DNA of 43,841 bases, from assembly GCA_023621995.1 (NCBI GenBank), contig JAMOAB010000147.1:1-43841 (forward strand), in the 5' to 3' direction. Below the pieces are notes generated by a model. It saw only the letters and a program-made list of their open reading frames with translations, was not told the origin of the DNA and made no database searches. The DNA comes from Bacillota bacterium. GTDB lineage: Bacteria > Bacillota > Clostridia > Caldicoprobacterales > Xylanivirgaceae. Below, piece by piece: positions 13,770-21,840 of this stretch. Within the stretch, counting starts at the first letter, position 1. Each line of letters opens with the position of its first letter. The position numbers and the translations under genes are program-made.

Positions 13770-15485
13770 CTATTCAACTATCTGTTCATATTCATCCCTA
13801 AAATATTTTAGCGTACTTAAAACTGGATTTGATGCAGTCTTTCCAAGTCCACAGAGAGCAGTTTCCTTTACCACATGTGCCAAATCTTCGAGTATATCTA
13901 TATCCTCTTTCGTTCCGTTACCACTGCATATCTTGTCCAATATATTCACCATCTGCCTTGTACCTTCCCTACATGGTAGGCACTTTCCACATGACTCGTC
14001 TGAGCAAAATTTCACAAAGAATCGTGCAATATCTACTGCTGATTTGTCTTCATCTATTGCTATCATTCCACCTGAACCCATTATAGTACCTAACTCTTTA
14101 AGAGGTTCGTAATCTAGAGGCGTATCTAAATACTCTAACGGAAGACAGCCGCCTGATGGACCACCGAGCTGTACAGCCTTAATGTTCTTGCCATTCTCTG
14201 GACACATTGCCATCTCCTCTATGACCGTTCTCACCGAAGTTCCTATTGGCACCTCAACACATCCTACATTTACTATATCTCCAGTTATGGAGAACACCTT
14301 AGTTCCCTTACTCTTTTCAGTACCTATACTGGCAAACCACTCACTGCCATTTAATATTATTGGTGCTATATTTGCCAAAGTCTCCACATTATCTATGATA
14401 GTAGGCTCCTTAAATAGTCCCTTTTCTGCTGGATAGGGAACCTTAAGCCTCGGATTACCCCTGCCACCTTCTATTGATCTTATAAGGGCGGTCTCCTCAC
14501 CACAGACAAATGCTCCTGCTCCTTCATATACCTCAATGTCAAAATCGAATCCTGAACCAAATATATCCTTTCCCAAAAGTCCGTAGCGCCTAGCTTGAGA
14601 TATTGCCCTATTTAACACTTCAACAGCCAATGGATATTCTGCCCTACAATATATATAACCCCTTGTAGCTCCAATTGCCTTACCTGCCACTATCATACCT
14701 TCAATTACCGAATGGGGATCGCTCTCTAACACACTTCTATCCATATATGCACCTGGATCGCCTTCATCTGCATTACATATTATATATTTGTCCTTTGAGT
14801 CTGCCTTTGAAGCAAACTTCCACTTAAGTCCAGTTGGGAATCCAGCTCCTCCCCTGCCCCTCAAACCAGACTCTGATACAGTTTTAATAATATCTCCTCG
14901 ATCCATCTCTCTAAGTGCCCTATATGCTGCCCTATAGCCGTCCCTAGCAATATAGTCATCTATCTTAAAGGGATCTATAACCCCCCTATTTCTCATGACA
15001 ATCTGTTTTTGACGACTGAAATAAGGTATCTCTTCTATACCATCTATAGAATCATCTATAACTTCTTGACCCTCAATCCTACCATTGTTTTTGAGCCTTT
15101 TCTCCATATCGCATTCTCTACCCCTTGCAAATGCGTATTTACTCACAACCGTTCCATCTTTTATATGGGTATCGAATATTTCAGCTGCCTTACCAGCATC
15201 TATATATTCATATATAATCGGCTCCTGGTTCACCACCTCAACTGTTACAAGTGGCTCCCTAGAACATATTCCCATGCATCCTGTAGTATCTAATTTCACA
15301 TCCCTTGCCTTAGATTCCCTTACAAGGCCTTTGAATGTGTCGAATACATCCTTTGCCCCAGATGCTATACCACAAGTACCCATGTGCACTGTTACTCTCA
15401 CTCTCTTATCATCTTCGCTTAGTTGGCTTTTCTTAAGCGTCTTAATTTTTATATCCTCTAGCATCGCTAAGTCTTTAACTATCAA
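13770..15485 (-). CDS. NuoF-like NADH-binding flavoprotein subunit
   Basis: About 571 residues. An N-terminal thioredoxin-like 2Fe-2S domain (MGTCGIASGA, GCMGICSREP) is followed by the NuoF core. This has GRGGAGFPTGLKWKF (NADH/FMN site), CNADEGDPGAYMDR, EVYEGAGAFVCGEETAL, and SCGKCLPCREGT with a later Cys in ETALCGLG for the 4Fe-4S cluster. Many clostridial HydB/HndC homologues end with an extra two-cluster ferredoxin domain; this one stops at FRDEYEQIVE and lacks it. It would oxidise or reduce NAD(H) at FMN. The frame opens with a GTG at 15494, but that codon is part of the GGGGTG site, so the TTG at 15485 (MIVKDLAML) is preferred. Confidence 0.92.
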   Translation of the reverse strand: MIVKDLAMLEDIKIKTLKKSQLSEDDKRVRVTVHMGTCGIASGAKDVFDTFKGLVRESKARDVKLDTTGCMGICSREPLVTVEVVNQEPIIYEYIDAGKAAEIFDTHIKDGTVVSKYAFARGRECDMEKRLKNNGRIEGQEVIDDSIDGIEEIPYFSRQKQIVMRNRGVIDPFKIDDYIARDGYRAAYRALREMDRGDIIKTVSESGLRGRGGAGFPTGLKWKFASKADSKDKYIICNADEGDPGAYMDRSVLESDPHSVIEGMIVAGKAIGATRGYIYCRAEYPLAVEVLNRAISQARRYGLLGKDIFGSGFDFDIEVYEGAGAFVCGEETALIRSIEGGRGNPRLKVPYPAEKGLFKEPTIIDNVETLANIAPIILNGSEWFASIGTEKSKGTKVFSITGDIVNVGCVEVPIGTSVRTVIEEMAMCPENGKNIKAVQLGGPSGGCLPLEYLDTPLDYEPLKELGTIMGSGGMIAIDEDKSAVDIARFFVKFCSDESCGKCLPCREGTRQMVNILDKICSGNGTKEDIDILEDLAHVVKETALCGLGKTASNPVLSTLKYFRDEYEQIVE

Positions 15486-15499
15486 ATATATCACCCCGC

Positions 15500-15991
15500 T
15501 TACTTATATTGTTCTAATATTTTATCAATATCTTGGATTTTAACCTTTCCATAGACTTTCCCGTCTACAACCATAACTGGTGCCAGCCCACAAGTTCCAA
15601 AGCATCTGGCCTGTTCATAGGTAAATCTTCCATCCTCTGTACTCTCCCCAGGCTTTATATGGAACTTCTTTTCTATAAACTCCCCTATCTCCTTCCCACC
15701 TTTTACATAGCAAGCAGTACCTGCACATACTTGAATTCTGTGCCTAGCCCTAGGCTCCATTGTGAAATAAGAATAAAATGACACCACACCATAGATGTCA
15801 TTTTCAGGAATACCAGTTCTTTCGGATATCATCTCTTGCACAGCCACGGGAATAAAACCAAGCAGCTGTTGAACCTCTTCTAGTATAGGAATCAACTTAG
15901 ACCTAGTAGTACAGCTATCGATTATTTTGTCTAGTTCCCTTATTTGTTCTTCACTGAAGTTATAACTATCTAGAGTTATAGAGAGTTCCAT
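15500..15991 (-). CDS. NuoE-like 2Fe-2S subunit
   Basis: 163 residues with the NuoE thioredoxin-like fold. The four cluster ligands are seen in CAGTACYVKGG and CFGTCGLAPVM. The N-terminal helical part contains LLGFIPVAVQEMISERTGIP and VYGVVSFYSYF, both typical. It partners NuoF in NADH-linked complexes. It is the first gene of the operon nuoE-nuoF-MetV-like-fusion; the gap to nuoF is only a few bases. Two Rex-type operators lie upstream, so expression should rise when NADH/NAD is high. Confidence 0.93.
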   Translation of the reverse strand: MELSITLDSYNFSEEQIRELDKIIDSCTTRSKLIPILEEVQQLLGFIPVAVQEMISERTGIPENDIYGVVSFYSYFTMEPRARHRIQVCAGTACYVKGGKEIGEFIEKKFHIKPGESTEDGRFTYEQARCFGTCGLAPVMVVDGKVYGKVKIQDIDKILEQYK

Positions 15992-16053
15992 TACATTTCC
16001 CCCTTCCCTATTTTGTCATTAATGTGTTTTGTGGTAAATACTGTCAGAATAGT

Positions 16054-16071
16054 TTGTTAATCTTTTAACAG
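16054..16071 (-). promoter_or_regulatory. Rex operator, proximal
   Basis: TTGTTA-ATCTTT-TAACAG matches the Rex consensus TTGTTA-N6-TAACAA with one mismatch in the last base. It is 63 nt upstream of nuoE. Confidence 0.75.
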
Positions 16072-16169
16072 CGTCTATTTACAGTAGACTCCTACCTACA
16101 GGGTCTTTCAACCGTTTTTCATGTATTTCAATATCCCTACTTGATTTTTGGTTATATACCCTTTGAATG

Positions 16170-16187
16170 TTGTTAAATTTTTAACAA
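16170..16187 (-). promoter_or_regulatory. Rex operator, distal
   Basis: TTGTTA-AATTTT-TAACAA is a perfect Rex box. With the proximal site it points to NADH-responsive control of the nuoE operon. Confidence 0.85.
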
Positions 16188-16495
16188 GTTTTTTCCGTGT
16201 AATATTATCCCAATAATTTAAAAATCCCCCTTTCATGGCTCTTACATTAAAGACAAACTACGCTTAAACAAAATATTCTGTTCTGTACTTTATCATCATT
16301 AGAATTGAAATAATACTTTGGAGAGTTTTTCATATATTATTTTCCCTTTACCATTTCCCCATAGACCTTTTCTGATAAAATATTGCTAATACTGGTGAAT
16401 ATAGTTATGTAAGTTGTATACCTACATCTATGGAGATGGCACTCAAATGGCTTGATTAAGATAACATCATCACTACAGAGCAACTTTGATTAGTC

Positions 16496-16534
16496 AAAAA
16501 AAATGAGCCCACAGTTTAAATAGGCTCATTTTTT
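16496..16534 (-). terminator. Terminator after the DsrE-like gene
   Basis: Stem AAAAAATGAGCC / GGCTCATTTTTT (16498-16534, 13-nt loop), with A/T runs on both sides, so it may work in both directions. Confidence 0.85.
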
Positions 16535-16549
16535 ATCAAGTCAATTGAC

Positions 16550-16888
16550 CTATAGGGTTATAATGTCATAACCTTCACTCATATAGCGCTCCATAGAAGG
16601 ATGTCCCTTAAGTTCGTCTAGAAGGGGTATTTCAGACTTTTCGTTATACTCCAGTACCCCCATGGCACTAGAACATGCACGGCATACACCATCTATAAGT
16701 CCTAGCTCCTTGACCTCCAAAAAGAGAGGATTTTCTTTCTCCTCCTGCTCTTTAATGAGCTTGGTTGCCTGTCCTTCTAATATTATCTTGGCATCATTCC
16801 CCTTCTCATGGAGCTCTTTAGCATACAAAAGGACATGGACAAAACACATACTGTCAGCTCGGAATACGAAAAATGCCGTCTTTTTCAT
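16550..16888 (-). CDS. DsrE/DsrF-like family protein
   Basis: 112 residues with the DsrE-type alpha/beta fold: MKKTAFFVFRADSMCFVHVLLYAKELHEKG at the start, VEG-like strand KIILEGQATKL, and CRACSSAMGVLEYN with the Cys pair that lies at the position of the sulfur-handling Cys in related proteins. Members bind or relay sulfur, or are simply small redox proteins; the exact role is unknown. It follows the 2-oxoacid:ferredoxin oxidoreductase beta gene by about 60 nt on the same strand and probably belongs to that transcript. Confidence 0.75.
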   Translation of the reverse strand: MKKTAFFVFRADSMCFVHVLLYAKELHEKGNDAKIILEGQATKLIKEQEEKENPLFLEVKELGLIDGVCRACSSAMGVLEYNEKSEIPLLDELKGHPSMERYMSEGYDIITL

Positions 16889-16949
16889 AGTGAATCATTC
16901 CCCTTTCCTGTGTCTTTAATATACGATACATATGATATATTTGTAAAAC

Positions 16950-17801
16950 TTACATAAATTCTTTAAGAAGTCTCTCCCCCTCTTTCGGATTGAGCTTCTT
17001 ATCTACAAGTGGATCACCGTCCCTTATAAAATCAAATTTATCTTCATATGTCTCCTTCTCCACTTTGTATATTACTCCTACGGGTATCTTATCGCCAAAT
17101 TCTGAAGCCCTCCTAAAGGCTTCATCTCTGTCTGTAAAGTCATAATCCTCAGGTAGGTGGTATACCCTATCCCTATACCAGGCAAATGTATTCACCTTGT
17201 TCCAGACAACGCAGGGCTGGAGTATATCTACCAAGGCATACCCCCTATATGTTATTGCCTGTTTCATAATTTCTACCAAATGGGGAATATCGCCGGAAAA
17301 CCCCCTTGCTACAAAACCCGCTCCAGCGGCCATTGCCAACGTCAAAGGGTTGAGTGCCTCGAGTTTCACACCATCAAACTGCAATGTGGTCTTCTGCCCC
17401 ATTGCCGTAGTGGGTGATGCCTGTCCCTTAGTCAGACCATATACCTGATTGTCGTGTACAAAATGGGCTATATCTATATTCCGCCTTATAGTGTGAATGA
17501 AATGATTGCCACCTTCACCGTAGGTATCGCCATCTCCTGATTCTACAATCACCTTTAGGTCTTTATTAGCAAGCTTTATGCCAATTGCTGGTGGCAATGC
17601 CCTACCATGGAGTCCATTAAAACCATTTACCTTTATATATTGGGGCATCTTTGCTGCCTGGCCTATTCCAGAAGATATTACCACCTCATGGGGAGGTAGG
17701 TTGAGTTCCTCCAATGCCTGTTTTAGGGCAGTCCTTATAGCATAATTCCCACAACCAGGGCACCATGTAGGTTCATATAATTCATATTCATAACTTGTCA
17801 T
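16950..17801 (-). CDS. 2-oxoacid:ferredoxin oxidoreductase, beta subunit
   Basis: 283 residues. This is the thiamine diphosphate-binding subunit. It has the N-terminal WCPGCGNYA cluster-ligand motif, SSGIGQAAKMPQY, GLHGRALPPAIGIKLAN, the ThDP/Mg motif GDGDTYGEGGNHFIHTIRRN, and NQVYGLTKGQASPT. It decarboxylates a 2-oxoacid with CoA and passes two electrons to ferredoxin. The KorB-type layout suggests 2-oxoglutarate or a branched or generic 2-oxoacid rather than pyruvate, but the substrate is inferred. The start overlaps the end of the alpha-gene by 4 nt (ATGA), so translation is coupled. Confidence 0.92.
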   Translation of the reverse strand: MTSYEYELYEPTWCPGCGNYAIRTALKQALEELNLPPHEVVISSGIGQAAKMPQYIKVNGFNGLHGRALPPAIGIKLANKDLKVIVESGDGDTYGEGGNHFIHTIRRNIDIAHFVHDNQVYGLTKGQASPTTAMGQKTTLQFDGVKLEALNPLTLAMAAGAGFVARGFSGDIPHLVEIMKQAITYRGYALVDILQPCVVWNKVNTFAWYRDRVYHLPEDYDFTDRDEAFRRASEFGDKIPVGVIYKVEKETYEDKFDFIRDGDPLVDKKLNPKEGERLLKEFM

Positions 17802-19468
17802 AGTATATCCTCCTTTAAGGCAGTATATAGTTCATCACTACTAAAGGGGCGGCCATCGAATTTTAAAATTTTGTGGCTACATTTAAAGAGTACATTCTCT
17901 CTAATTAGGCTATCTAGCTGTGCTGTAGCATTTTGTTCCACATCTATTATCTTTCTTGCGTGGTTTGCAAGTTCCCGAAGCCGTTTAGTTGGAAATGGCC
18001 ATATGTCCCCAAATATAAGGGCACCTATCGATACACCTTCAGCGTTTAGCCTCTCTACAGCCTCCCTCACAGCTCCATAGGTAGAACCCCAACACACTAT
18101 CAAGTTTTCGGGATTTTTCTTGCCTACAAACCATGGCTCTTCTACATCTTCCTTGAGTCCCTCAAGTTTTCTCATCCGCTTTTTAACCATCTTGGTTCTG
18201 GTTACTCCATCTTCTGTTATATGACCAAACTCATCGTGTTCATCACTAGTCACCAGCACTACCTGCCCTTCCACCTTGCCTGGTATGAGCCTAGGAGAGA
18301 TACCACTTTCTGTGTATTTAAATCGCCTATATTCACCCTCTATATCCGCTTCATCTTCTATAATGTGTCTCTCTATTTCTATCTTGCTAAAGTCAAAGGG
18401 CTCAACCGTCATAGTGCTATCTGCTAGATGTTGATCGCTCACTAAGATTACCGGTATTTGATATTTATCTGCTAAATTAAATGCTCTGGCTGTCTGATAA
18501 AAAGCATCTTCAGGATTTCTCAGAGCTATAACCATGCGGGGAAACTCACCATGTCCTGCATGGATTAGAAATCTAAGATCAGACTGCTCTGTTCTAGTGG
18601 GAAAGCCAGTAGCCGGTGCTGGCCTCTGTACATCTATTAAGACTACTGGAGTCTCTATCATACCAGCAAGACTAAGTGCCTCTACCATTAGAGCAAAACC
18701 ACCACCTGATGAACCTGTCATAGCCCTAACCCCTGCATATGATGCACCTAAGGCCATATTAAGGGCTGCAACCTCATCCTCGACCTGCTCCACTACTATT
18801 CCCATATCCTTAGACTTAGAAGCCATATAGGTAAGTATCCCTGTAGATGGCGTCATTGGATATCCACAATAAAACCTACATCCTGCCCCTATAGCTCCAA
18901 GCGCCACTGCTTGATTGCCATTTACTATTATATTTTTGTCTTTAAGTGGTTTTAGACTATATGTGGCATCTACCATGTCATAGCCTGACAATAGGGCCCT
19001 TTGATTGAGCTTAGCTATCTTTTCATTAAATGTCTCACCAATTACCTCTTCAGCTACATCTGTAGGAAGCCCGAATATCTTGAGTATGACACCTAGACCC
19101 ACTGTAGTATGTACCTTAGGATTTTCAAGTTCCTTGGATGTCTCTACAAATGGCAAGTGAAGAACATCTCTTCCCGTTGCCACATCCTCATCACATATTA
19201 TAATGCCTTCAGCCTTTAATTTAGGACCATGAATATCTACCGTTTCATCGTTAAGTGCAAGTATGATATCTATATTGGAAGTGTGTGCATACATGGGCTT
19301 GTCTGAAAATCTGATTTGAACAAAATTGTGTCCTCCCCTTATCCTAGACATATAGTCGCTATAGGAGAACACGTAGAACCCGTGGCGCTTTAAAGTCTTT
19401 TCAAGAAGCCGACCTAATGTATCCATCCCTTGACCAGCCTCTCCACCTATCAGTATGCTATAATCCAT
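17798..19468 (-). CDS. 2-oxoacid:ferredoxin oxidoreductase, fused gamma-alpha subunit
   Basis: 556 residues. Residues 1 to about 180 are the gamma domain (GGEAGQGMDTLGRLLEK, SDYMSRIRGGHNFVQIR). The alpha part follows, with NGNQAVALGAIGAGCRFYCGYPMTPSTG, EQVEDEVAALNMALGASYAG, TGSSGGGFALMVEALSLAGM and TRTEQSDLRFLIHAGHGEFP. The C-terminal domain includes VCWGSTYGAVREAVERL. The fused gamma-alpha form is the common KorA type in anaerobes. No separate ferredoxin (delta) subunit is next to it, so a free ferredoxin is the likely acceptor. The NuoEF-like operon further downstream could re-oxidise this ferredoxin, though that link is inference. Confidence 0.92.
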   Translation of the reverse strand: MDYSILIGGEAGQGMDTLGRLLEKTLKRHGFYVFSYSDYMSRIRGGHNFVQIRFSDKPMYAHTSNIDIILALNDETVDIHGPKLKAEGIIICDEDVATGRDVLHLPFVETSKELENPKVHTTVGLGVILKIFGLPTDVAEEVIGETFNEKIAKLNQRALLSGYDMVDATYSLKPLKDKNIIVNGNQAVALGAIGAGCRFYCGYPMTPSTGILTYMASKSKDMGIVVEQVEDEVAALNMALGASYAGVRAMTGSSGGGFALMVEALSLAGMIETPVVLIDVQRPAPATGFPTRTEQSDLRFLIHAGHGEFPRMVIALRNPEDAFYQTARAFNLADKYQIPVILVSDQHLADSTMTVEPFDFSKIEIERHIIEDEADIEGEYRRFKYTESGISPRLIPGKVEGQVVLVTSDEHDEFGHITEDGVTRTKMVKKRMRKLEGLKEDVEEPWFVGKKNPENLIVCWGSTYGAVREAVERLNAEGVSIGALIFGDIWPFPTKRLRELANHARKIIDVEQNATAQLDSLIRENVLFKCSHKILKFDGRPFSSDELYTALKEDIL

Positions 19469-19551
19469 ATGTATACCTCCTCTATAAAGGATAGGTCATT
19501 TGATTATCTTTTAGATCTGCATAATATTAGACCCTTATCTTATACTTACAC

Positions 19552-20349
19552 CTACATGTCGATATTCAAACACTTGTATGCATTTTTCCATAAAATAAGT
19601 TCTAATTCATCGTCTGAAAGTCCAAGGGCGTGGATCCTTTTTAGCTCTTCCTCATGTGTCCACATGGGATAGTCTACTCCAAAGAGCACCTTCTCCACTC
19701 CATGCGTTCTTATCATCTTCAGGGCCTTATTTTTGTCTAAAAACATAAGCGTACTCGACGTGTCAAAATACACATCCCTTCCTACAAGATATTCCATAGA
19801 TTCATCCCACATACTATAGCCACCCATATGGGCAGCTATGACACTGAGCTTTGGAAATCTGTCGAGAATCTTTGCAAGCCTCTTTGGATGGGATAATGTC
19901 TTTCTCTCATCCCCCATGTGTATGAGCAAGGGAAGCCTACCTTCTATTGCCTCATATATGGGAAGGGCGCTATCGCTATCTATATTAAATTCTTGAAAAT
20001 CTGGGTGAAGTTTGATCCCCTTGAGCCCTAGAGATTCTATTCGCTCTACCTCTTCTTTAACATTCCCAAAATCTGGGTGAAGGGTACCAAACCCAATAAA
20101 TGAATCATTATGCTCCACAGCCGATGCAATAAAATCATTTACCGACTGTACCTGTTCTGCCTTTGTTGCAGTAGAATGGACTACGTATCTGTCTACCCCA
20201 ATTTTACTGCCATTTTCAAGTAGATTTGAGATTGTTCCGTCCCCCTGCATAGGGATCCCATAGTAATCACCTGTGGATTGTGCTGCCTTATTTGCAATCT
20301 TCTCTGGAAATATATGTGCATGTATATCAACTATCTTACCTTTAACCAC
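19552..20349 (-). CDS. Amidohydrolase family 2 protein (TIM-barrel metal hydrolase)
   Basis: 265 residues. The motif VDIHAHIFPEK near the start gives the metal-binding HxH. IGFGTLHPDF, GIKLHPDFQEF, LLIHMGDE, VIAAHMGGYSMWDE and VLFGVDYPMW are the remaining family signatures, including the later metal His residues and the catalytic Asp in GVDYP. The family includes decarboxylases (such as ACMSD) and hydrolases; the substrate is not clear. The start is a GTG with AAGGTGA upstream. It lies between the oxidoreductase genes and NAD synthase, all on the minus strand. Confidence 0.87.
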   Translation of the reverse strand: MVKGKIVDIHAHIFPEKIANKAAQSTGDYYGIPMQGDGTISNLLENGSKIGVDRYVVHSTATKAEQVQSVNDFIASAVEHNDSFIGFGTLHPDFGNVKEEVERIESLGLKGIKLHPDFQEFNIDSDSALPIYEAIEGRLPLLIHMGDERKTLSHPKRLAKILDRFPKLSVIAAHMGGYSMWDESMEYLVGRDVYFDTSSTLMFLDKNKALKMIRTHGVEKVLFGVDYPMWTHEEELKRIHALGLSDDELELILWKNAYKCLNIDM

Positions 20350-20402
20350 ACTCTCACCTTCACTCCATTAAACTACTAAAAATCTAATATTTATGATATA
20401 AA

Positions 20403-21314
20403 TCAGATACGGGGAGCATCTACCTCTCCTCTCCTAAGGGGCTCAGACAGCTCTATGAGCCTCTCTACATATGCAATCTTTGATCTATCTGCGTCTGCCT
20501 CACTGGCTATGGCATCGTGGTCTATTCCCCACTCTAGCCCAGCTAGTATTACATCTAAGCTGTCATATGATATATTTAGTATATCCTCGTCACTCATGCC
20601 AGGCATGAGATCCGGCGCCGGCGACTTATTTATTATACTATCTGGCACCATCATACTCTTAGACAGTTGCCTTATTTGAGTTTTGTAAAAGGGAATAAGA
20701 GGCTGTACATCAGTTGCTGAATCACCATGCTTTACAAAAAATCCTGTCATATATTCACTCTTGTTGAGGCTACCTAGTACAAGGAGATTATTTAACTCTG
20801 CATAATAATATATATATGTCATGCGAATACGCTGTTTCGTATTTAGGTATGCCATATGCTTTTGCAGATCCAAATCACCGTCTCCACCCTTTAACATCCT
20901 TAAAAAAGTAGGTTCATTTTCCTTAGAATGCTTCTTGTTTTTATTATATACATATTTTTCTTGCAGACCACGGGGTACGTAGAAAGCAGGAGGTTGGAGA
21001 CCATATACACCCATCTTCCTAATTATTGCTTTTATGTCTACTTCTTTAAAAGAAATGCCCAATATCTTAGATAGCATACGAGCATCAGTGTATGTGGTCT
21101 TACTAGTATCTCTCTCTGGCATAAAAAGTCCCATTACATTTTCCTTGCCAACTGACCTAACTGCTATATATGCTGTGAGTGCAGAGTCTAATCCTCCACT
21201 TATACCTAAGATACAACCATCCTTGTTATACTTATCTACGCTCTCTCTTATGAATTCCTCTATTCCCTTGAGTACCTCTTGAGGATTCTCTATATCAAGA
21301 CGTTCCCTTATCAT
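20403..21314 (-). CDS. nadE: NAD(+) synthase, ammonia-dependent type
   Basis: 303 residues. The PP-loop motif GISGGLDSALTAY is at about residue 38. Also present are LFMPERDTSKTT, the adenylation region GSLNKSEYMTGFFVKHGDSATDVQPL and YKTQIRQLSK. It makes NAD from deamido-NAD, ATP and ammonia; no glutaminase domain is attached. Compared with a typical short NadE, it carries an insertion of about 40 residues around position 110-150 (YVPRGLQEKYVYNKNKKHSK and on). It may be an NAD synthase-like protein with changed oligomer contacts, but the key motifs are intact. Confidence 0.88.
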   Translation of the reverse strand: MIRERLDIENPQEVLKGIEEFIRESVDKYNKDGCILGISGGLDSALTAYIAVRSVGKENVMGLFMPERDTSKTTYTDARMLSKILGISFKEVDIKAIIRKMGVYGLQPPAFYVPRGLQEKYVYNKNKKHSKENEPTFLRMLKGGDGDLDLQKHMAYLNTKQRIRMTYIYYYAELNNLLVLGSLNKSEYMTGFFVKHGDSATDVQPLIPFYKTQIRQLSKSMMVPDSIINKSPAPDLMPGMSDEDILNISYDSLDVILAGLEWGIDHDAIASEADADRSKIAYVERLIELSEPLRRGEVDAPRI

Positions 21315-21351
21315 AATTTTCTATCTGTCCTTTCATCATATTATGCTATTA

Positions 21352-21774
21352 TTATACCATATTTTTCATACCCAGAAACTCTAAACCCCTTTCAGTTGTG
21401 ATTGTAATATTTTCAGGCAGGTTCTCAACTGAAAACCACTTAATCGCACCATGCTTTTTAGGTTCCATATTCTTAACCTGGCCTCCTACAATTTTGGTTA
21501 GAAATGTAGGAGCTATCCAATGCATGCCTTCATCTTCCACTATATGATTTGTAACACCTACAAGCTCAACAATTTCAATATCTATTCCAAGTTCCTCCTT
21601 TACTTCTCTTTTAATGGCATCTTCTATGTTTTCAAAGAGCTCTACCTTTCCTCCAGGTATAGACCAACAACCTGCTTCAGGAGCCTTCTCCCTATGCAAT
21701 AACAATATCTCATCTTCTTCATTAAAAATAATCGCACCTACTCCTACACCTATGTAGTCTTTTCCAGCTTTCAT
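21352..21774 (-). CDS. Nudix hydrolase (MutT-like)
   Basis: 140 residues with an intact Nudix box: GGKVELFENIEDAIKREVKEELGI fits G-x5-E-x7-R-E-U-x-E-E-x-G-U. The N-terminus IGVGVGAIIFNEEDEILLLHR is the typical first strand. It hydrolyses a nucleoside diphosphate linked to another moiety; the substrate is unknown (perhaps 8-oxo-dGTP or NADH-type). A strong AAAGGAGG site precedes the ATG. It lies 37 nt upstream of nadE and may be co-transcribed with it, hinting at nucleotide-cofactor turnover. Confidence 0.92.
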   Translation of the reverse strand: MKAGKDYIGVGVGAIIFNEEDEILLLHREKAPEAGCWSIPGGKVELFENIEDAIKREVKEELGIDIEIVELVGVTNHIVEDEGMHWIAPTFLTKIVGGQVKNMEPKKHGAIKWFSVENLPENITITTERGLEFLGMKNMV

Positions 21775-21807
21775 ACAAAAGTCCTCCTTTAAATTACATA
21801 TTACGTG

Positions 21808-21839
21808 AAAAGGAGAGCCCTCTCTCTGGCTCTCCTTTT
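21808..21839 (-). terminator. Terminator after the sodium symporter gene
   Basis: Perfect 12-bp stem AAAAGGAGAGCC / GGCTCTCCTTTT with an 8-nt loop, ending 2 nt from the symporter stop codon (21841). Confidence 0.88.
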
Positions 21840-21840
21840 A

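Larger units (their letters stand above)
15992..16495. other. Long upstream region of the nuoE operon, no gene
   Basis: About 500 nt of AT-rich sequence between nuoE and the terminator of the DsrE-like gene. It contains two Rex boxes (16054-16071 and 16170-16187). No reading frame with a ribosome site is convincing, and no consensus promoter stands out. Confidence 0.55.

Noticed and set aside
12043-15991. A complete FeFe hydrogenase operon
   Set aside because: The HydA-like subunit ends after the ferredoxin motifs; no H-cluster motifs or further coding sequence follow before the terminator at 11986-12021.
16345-16410. Possible coding remnant (SEKVYGEMVKGK) in the long gap upstream of nuoE
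   Set aside because: It is too short, has no start or ribosome site, and upstream in-frame sequence does not look like a protein family I know.
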